Under the pieces are notes generated by a model. The model saw only the letters and a list, made by a program, of their open reading frames with translations. It ran no database searches and was not told the origin of the DNA. DNA of 16,982 bases from Bacteroidaceae bacterium (GTDB lineage: Bacteria > Bacteroidota > Bacteroidia > Bacteroidales > Bacteroidaceae), in NCBI GenBank assembly GCA_016302965.1, contig JAEDMP010000051.1:1-16982 (forward strand), given 5' to 3'. Made by a program: the position numbers and the translations under genes. Below, in pieces: positions 15,315 to 16,982 of the stretch. Each line of letters begins with the position of its first letter. Position 1 is the first letter of the stretch.

Positions 15315-15322
15315 CAAAGATA
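15315..15322 (-). promoter_or_regulatory. -7 element of the susC-susD operon
   Basis: The minus strand reads TATCTTTG, a perfect TAnnTTTG match, followed by CATGGAG. No TTTG occurs 19-20 nt upstream, where the sequence is AT-rich, so an activator may be needed. The start codon is 320 bp downstream. No closer promoter was seen in the leader. Confidence 0.5.
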
Positions 15323-15435
15323 AAATAAATCTTTATAGATTGTTTAATAAATTTTCTTTAATTTGTTTTTTTTGTATTTTGTTAAGAGTGTAAGGGCTGG
15401 TATAACGGCTACAATAACCTATGTTCAAAGGTTCT

Positions 15436-15484
15436 GCCTCCGTTCTGACTCCGTTCTGACTCCGTTGTGCCTCCGTTGTGACTC
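15436..15484. repeat. 11-bp tandem repeat, four copies plus partial
   Basis: Units at 15436-15446, 15447-15457, 15458-15468 and 15469-15479 follow the pattern G(A/C)CTCCGTT(C/G)T, and a fifth partial copy (GACTC) begins at 15480. Copies differ only at the second and tenth bases. The 11-bp period is close to one helical turn. The array is non-coding and lies upstream of both divergent genes. The bases before it (15323-15435) are AT-rich with no recognised feature. Confidence 0.85.
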
Positions 15485-15535
15485 TTATTTCTGAACGTTG
15501 AAATGCCGATAAACACAGGGGTTTCGGCGATTTCA

Positions 15536-15568
15536 GATAAGAGACTGATAAGAGACCGAACAGGGACC
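15536..15568. repeat. Second 11-bp tandem repeat, three copies
   Basis: GATAAGAGACT (15536-15546), GATAAGAGACC (15547-15557) and GAACAGGGACC (15558-15568) form a short degenerate array, and AATAGGAGGA may be a fourth decayed unit. The sequence differs from the 15436 array, but the period is the same. Just before it, 15505-15528 can form a small hairpin (GCCG and AAAC pairing with GTTT and CGGC, two-base bulge). Confidence 0.65.
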
Positions 15569-15587
15569 AATAGGAGGAACGTCGTCA

Positions 15588-15718
15588 TGACAGCCATTCT
15601 CGCCTTGTTACAATGGCCATTCTTACGCTGTCACAATGGCCATTCTTACCCTGTCCCAATGGCCATTCTCACCTTGTTACAATGGCCATTCTCACCCCGT
15701 CAGAACAGCCATTCTGAC
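15588..15718. repeat. 23-bp tandem repeat array, five full copies plus partial
   Basis: Units start at 15588, 15611, 15634, 15657 and 15680, with a partial unit from 15703. The four central copies contain the perfect palindrome AATGGCCATT; the first unit and the partial unit have ACAGCCATTC instead. The intervening 13 bp vary around TCTYACCYTGTYA. The period is about two helical turns, so the palindromes fall on nearly the same DNA face. The period is not a multiple of three, and the overlapping open frame (15503-15781) has no protein-like character, so the array is non-coding. Confidence 0.88.
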
Positions 15719-15792
15719 AATCCCTCTTTAATTTTTTTCATTCCTCTACCATTATTTTGCAAAATATACGATAGTTATTGAGGAAAATTAGT

Positions 15793-15800
15793 TAAATTTG
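15793..15800 (+). promoter_or_regulatory. -7 element of the threonine aldolase gene
   Basis: TAAATTTG matches TAnnTTTG and lies 19 nt before the ATG at 15820, predicting a leader of about 12 nt. No -33 TTTG at normal spacing is present; the upstream bases are AT-rich. Confidence 0.55.
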
Positions 15801-15819
15801 CGCCCAAAAATAACACAAT

Positions 15820-16869
15820 ATGATTTCATTCGAGAATGACTACAGCAATGGAGCACACGAGAAAGTGCTGAAACGACTGTTGGAAACCAATGACCAACAG
15901 GCTACACCCTATGGCTTTGACGTCTTTTCCGACATGGCCAAGGAGAAAATCAAACTGGCGTGCGAGGATCCCGAAGCCAACATCTTCTTCCTCTCTGGCG
16001 GTACACAGACCAACGCCACCGTCGTCGACTCGCTGCTCTATCAGTACGAGGGAGTGATAGCTGTCGATACCGGACATATCAATGTGCATGAGGCAGGTGC
16101 AATCGAGTTTACCGAACACAAGATTATCACCCTGCCCAACGTTAACGGCAAGATGGAAGCCAAGGCACTCAAGAAGTATCTGGACGATTTCAACCACGAC
16201 GGCAACAATTCCCACAGTGTCTATCCGGGATTGGTCTACATCACTTTCCCCACCGAACTGGGCACCCTTTATACCCAGCAGGAACTGAAAGATATCTATG
16301 CCGTATGCCAGTGGTTCCATATACCTCTTTATATAGATGGAGCCCGACTCGGTTACGGACTCTTCTCCGAGGGATGTGACATCACCCTGCCGCAGCTGGC
16401 CCGCCTCTGTGATGTGTTCTATATCGGCGGCACCAAAATCGGAGCCCTCTGTGGCGAGGCGGTGGTCTTCACCCACAACAATGCCAACCGTCATTTCTTC
16501 AGCATCCAGAAACAGCACGGAGCCTTGCTTGCCAAGGGCAGACTGATAGGAGTGCAGTTTGATGCGCTCTTCACCGACAACCTCTATTTCGAAATATCCA
16601 AGAATGCCATCGACATGGCCATGAAGATGAAACGGATGTTTGCCGAACTCGGCTACTCTTTCTATATCGATTCCCCATCCAACCAGCAATTCGTCATAAT
16701 CGACACCCGACAGGTGGAGTTGCTGTCCGAGAAAGTGAACTTCACGCACTGGGGATTGGCCGACGACCAACACATGATTTGCCGTTTCGTCACCAGTTGG
16801 GCCACTAAGGAAGAGGATATCGACGAGTTGAGGGCCGCAGTTATGGAAGTTCGTGAAAAATGCCAATAA
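15820..16869 (+). CDS. Threonine aldolase-family PLP enzyme
   Basis: The 349-aa protein is a fold-type I PLP enzyme of the threonine aldolase / beta-eliminating lyase family, expected to cleave L-threonine or allo-threonine to glycine and acetaldehyde in the cytoplasm. Visible landmarks are SGGTQTNATVV (59-69) for phosphate binding, HINVHEAGA with His87 and His90 near the ring, DGARLGYGL (173-181) with the PLP-nitrogen Asp173, and GGTKIGALCGEAVV with the Schiff-base Lys206. Length and order are normal for the family. It appears monocistronic with its own promoter. An in-frame start further upstream is not available. Stereospecificity cannot be judged by eye, so I give no gene symbol. Confidence 0.92.
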   Translation: MISFENDYSNGAHEKVLKRLLETNDQQATPYGFDVFSDMAKEKIKLACEDPEANIFFLSGGTQTNATVVDSLLYQYEGVIAVDTGHINVHEAGAIEFTEHKIITLPNVNGKMEAKALKKYLDDFNHDGNNSHSVYPGLVYITFPTELGTLYTQQELKDIYAVCQWFHIPLYIDGARLGYGLFSEGCDITLPQLARLCDVFYIGGTKIGALCGEAVVFTHNNANRHFFSIQKQHGALLAKGRLIGVQFDALFTDNLYFEISKNAIDMAMKMKRMFAELGYSFYIDSPSNQQFVIIDTRQVELLSEKVNFTHWGLADDQHMICRFVTSWATKEEDIDELRAAVMEVREKCQ

Positions 16870-16893
16870 TCGTGCTCTGAATACCCTTTTTGC

Positions 16894-16907
16894 TTGATTT
16901 AAATCAA
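16894..16907. promoter_or_regulatory. FNR/CRP-like palindrome TTGATTTAAATCAA
   Basis: This perfect 14-bp palindrome fits the FNR-type box TTGATnnnnATCAA at every fixed position. It lies 24 bp past the threonine aldolase stop and about 90 bp before the predicted start of the next transcript, a spacing used by upstream-bound CRP/FNR activators. An AT-rich palindrome can arise by chance, and which regulator would bind is unknown. Confidence 0.4.
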
Positions 16908-16954
16908 TTTGTGGCATAAATATTGCATTTTTTTGAAAATTTCTTGTGAAAAAG

Positions 16955-16982
16955 TTTGGTAGTTCGGAAAATAGTCGTACCT
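16955..16982 (+). promoter_or_regulatory. Strong promoter cut by the window end
   Basis: TTTG at 16955-16958 is followed after exactly 19 nt by TACCT at 16978-16982, the first five bases of a TAnnTTTG box that would finish just outside the window. This predicts a plus-strand gene immediately downstream. The box quality suggests a well-expressed gene. Confidence 0.7.

Noticed and set aside
15588..15718. The 23-bp repeat array as a CRISPR
   Set aside because: Units are directly contiguous, with related 13-bp connecting segments in place of unique 30-40-bp spacers. No cas gene is nearby.
15503..15781. A 92-codon plus-strand ORF through the repeat arrays
   Set aside because: The 23-bp period is not a multiple of three, so repeats shift frame from unit to unit, and the product shows no coding signature.
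15826..16917. A 363-codon minus-strand open frame opposite the threonine aldolase
   Set aside because: The plus strand shows all PLP-enzyme motifs in order. The opposite frame has no recognisable family.

Overview
This window looks like chromosomal DNA of a Bacteroidales bacterium, most likely Prevotella or a close relative. The evidence is a SusC/SusD pair, Bacteroidetes-type promoters (TTTG, about 19-20 nt, TAnnTTTG) before several genes, lipoproteins with Bacteroidetes-style lipoboxes, and mostly SD-less starts. I could run no database search, so family names rest on motifs read by eye.

Layout. (1) 1-160 is the 3' end of a group II intron: the last codons of a probable maturase, domain V with a CGC triad, domain VI, and a CTACTCGAT end. 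It lies just past the stop of a minus-strand surface lipoprotein gene (188-1567) that carries two DxDxND motifs. (2) 1620-2175 is a decayed patch. A REP-like hairpin cuts off a minus-strand MNT-type nucleotidyltransferase, and a small frameshifted ORF lies upstream of it. Each remnant keeps a good promoter. (3) 2287-3759 is a sodium:alanine/glycine (AGCS) symporter on the minus strand. (4) 3863-9575 holds an AraC-family regulator (minus) divergent from a two-gene plus-strand operon: an MFS sugar porter and a 1105-aa cytoplasmic DUF5107-type protein with a long TPR-like tail. The divergent region has a full AraC promoter, a transporter promoter without a proper -33 box, and a 22-bp-spaced direct repeat where an activator would bind. 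(5) A perfect 23-bp bidirectional terminator (9629-9683) separates that operon from the convergent susC-susD operon (9728-14994). (6) 14995-15819 is an 825-bp gene-free region with a susC leader of about 310 nt, a possible antisense mini transcription unit, and three tandem-repeat arrays with periods of 11, 11 and 23 bp. (7) 15820-16869 is a threonine aldolase-family PLP enzyme. It is followed by an FNR/CRP-like palindrome and the start of a strong promoter for a gene outside the window.

How the genes may work together. SusC/SusD would bind a glycan or similar ligand and bring it across the outer membrane. The MFS porter would move a sugar across the inner membrane, and the DUF5107/TPR protein would handle it in the cytoplasm under AraC control. 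No recognised glycoside hydrolase, polysaccharide lyase, sulfatase or hybrid two-component system is present, so the DUF5107 protein is the only candidate carbohydrate-active protein here. That the two convergent operons share a substrate is inferred from their adjacency. The AraC-MFS-DUF5107 unit is the best candidate for a poorly described system.
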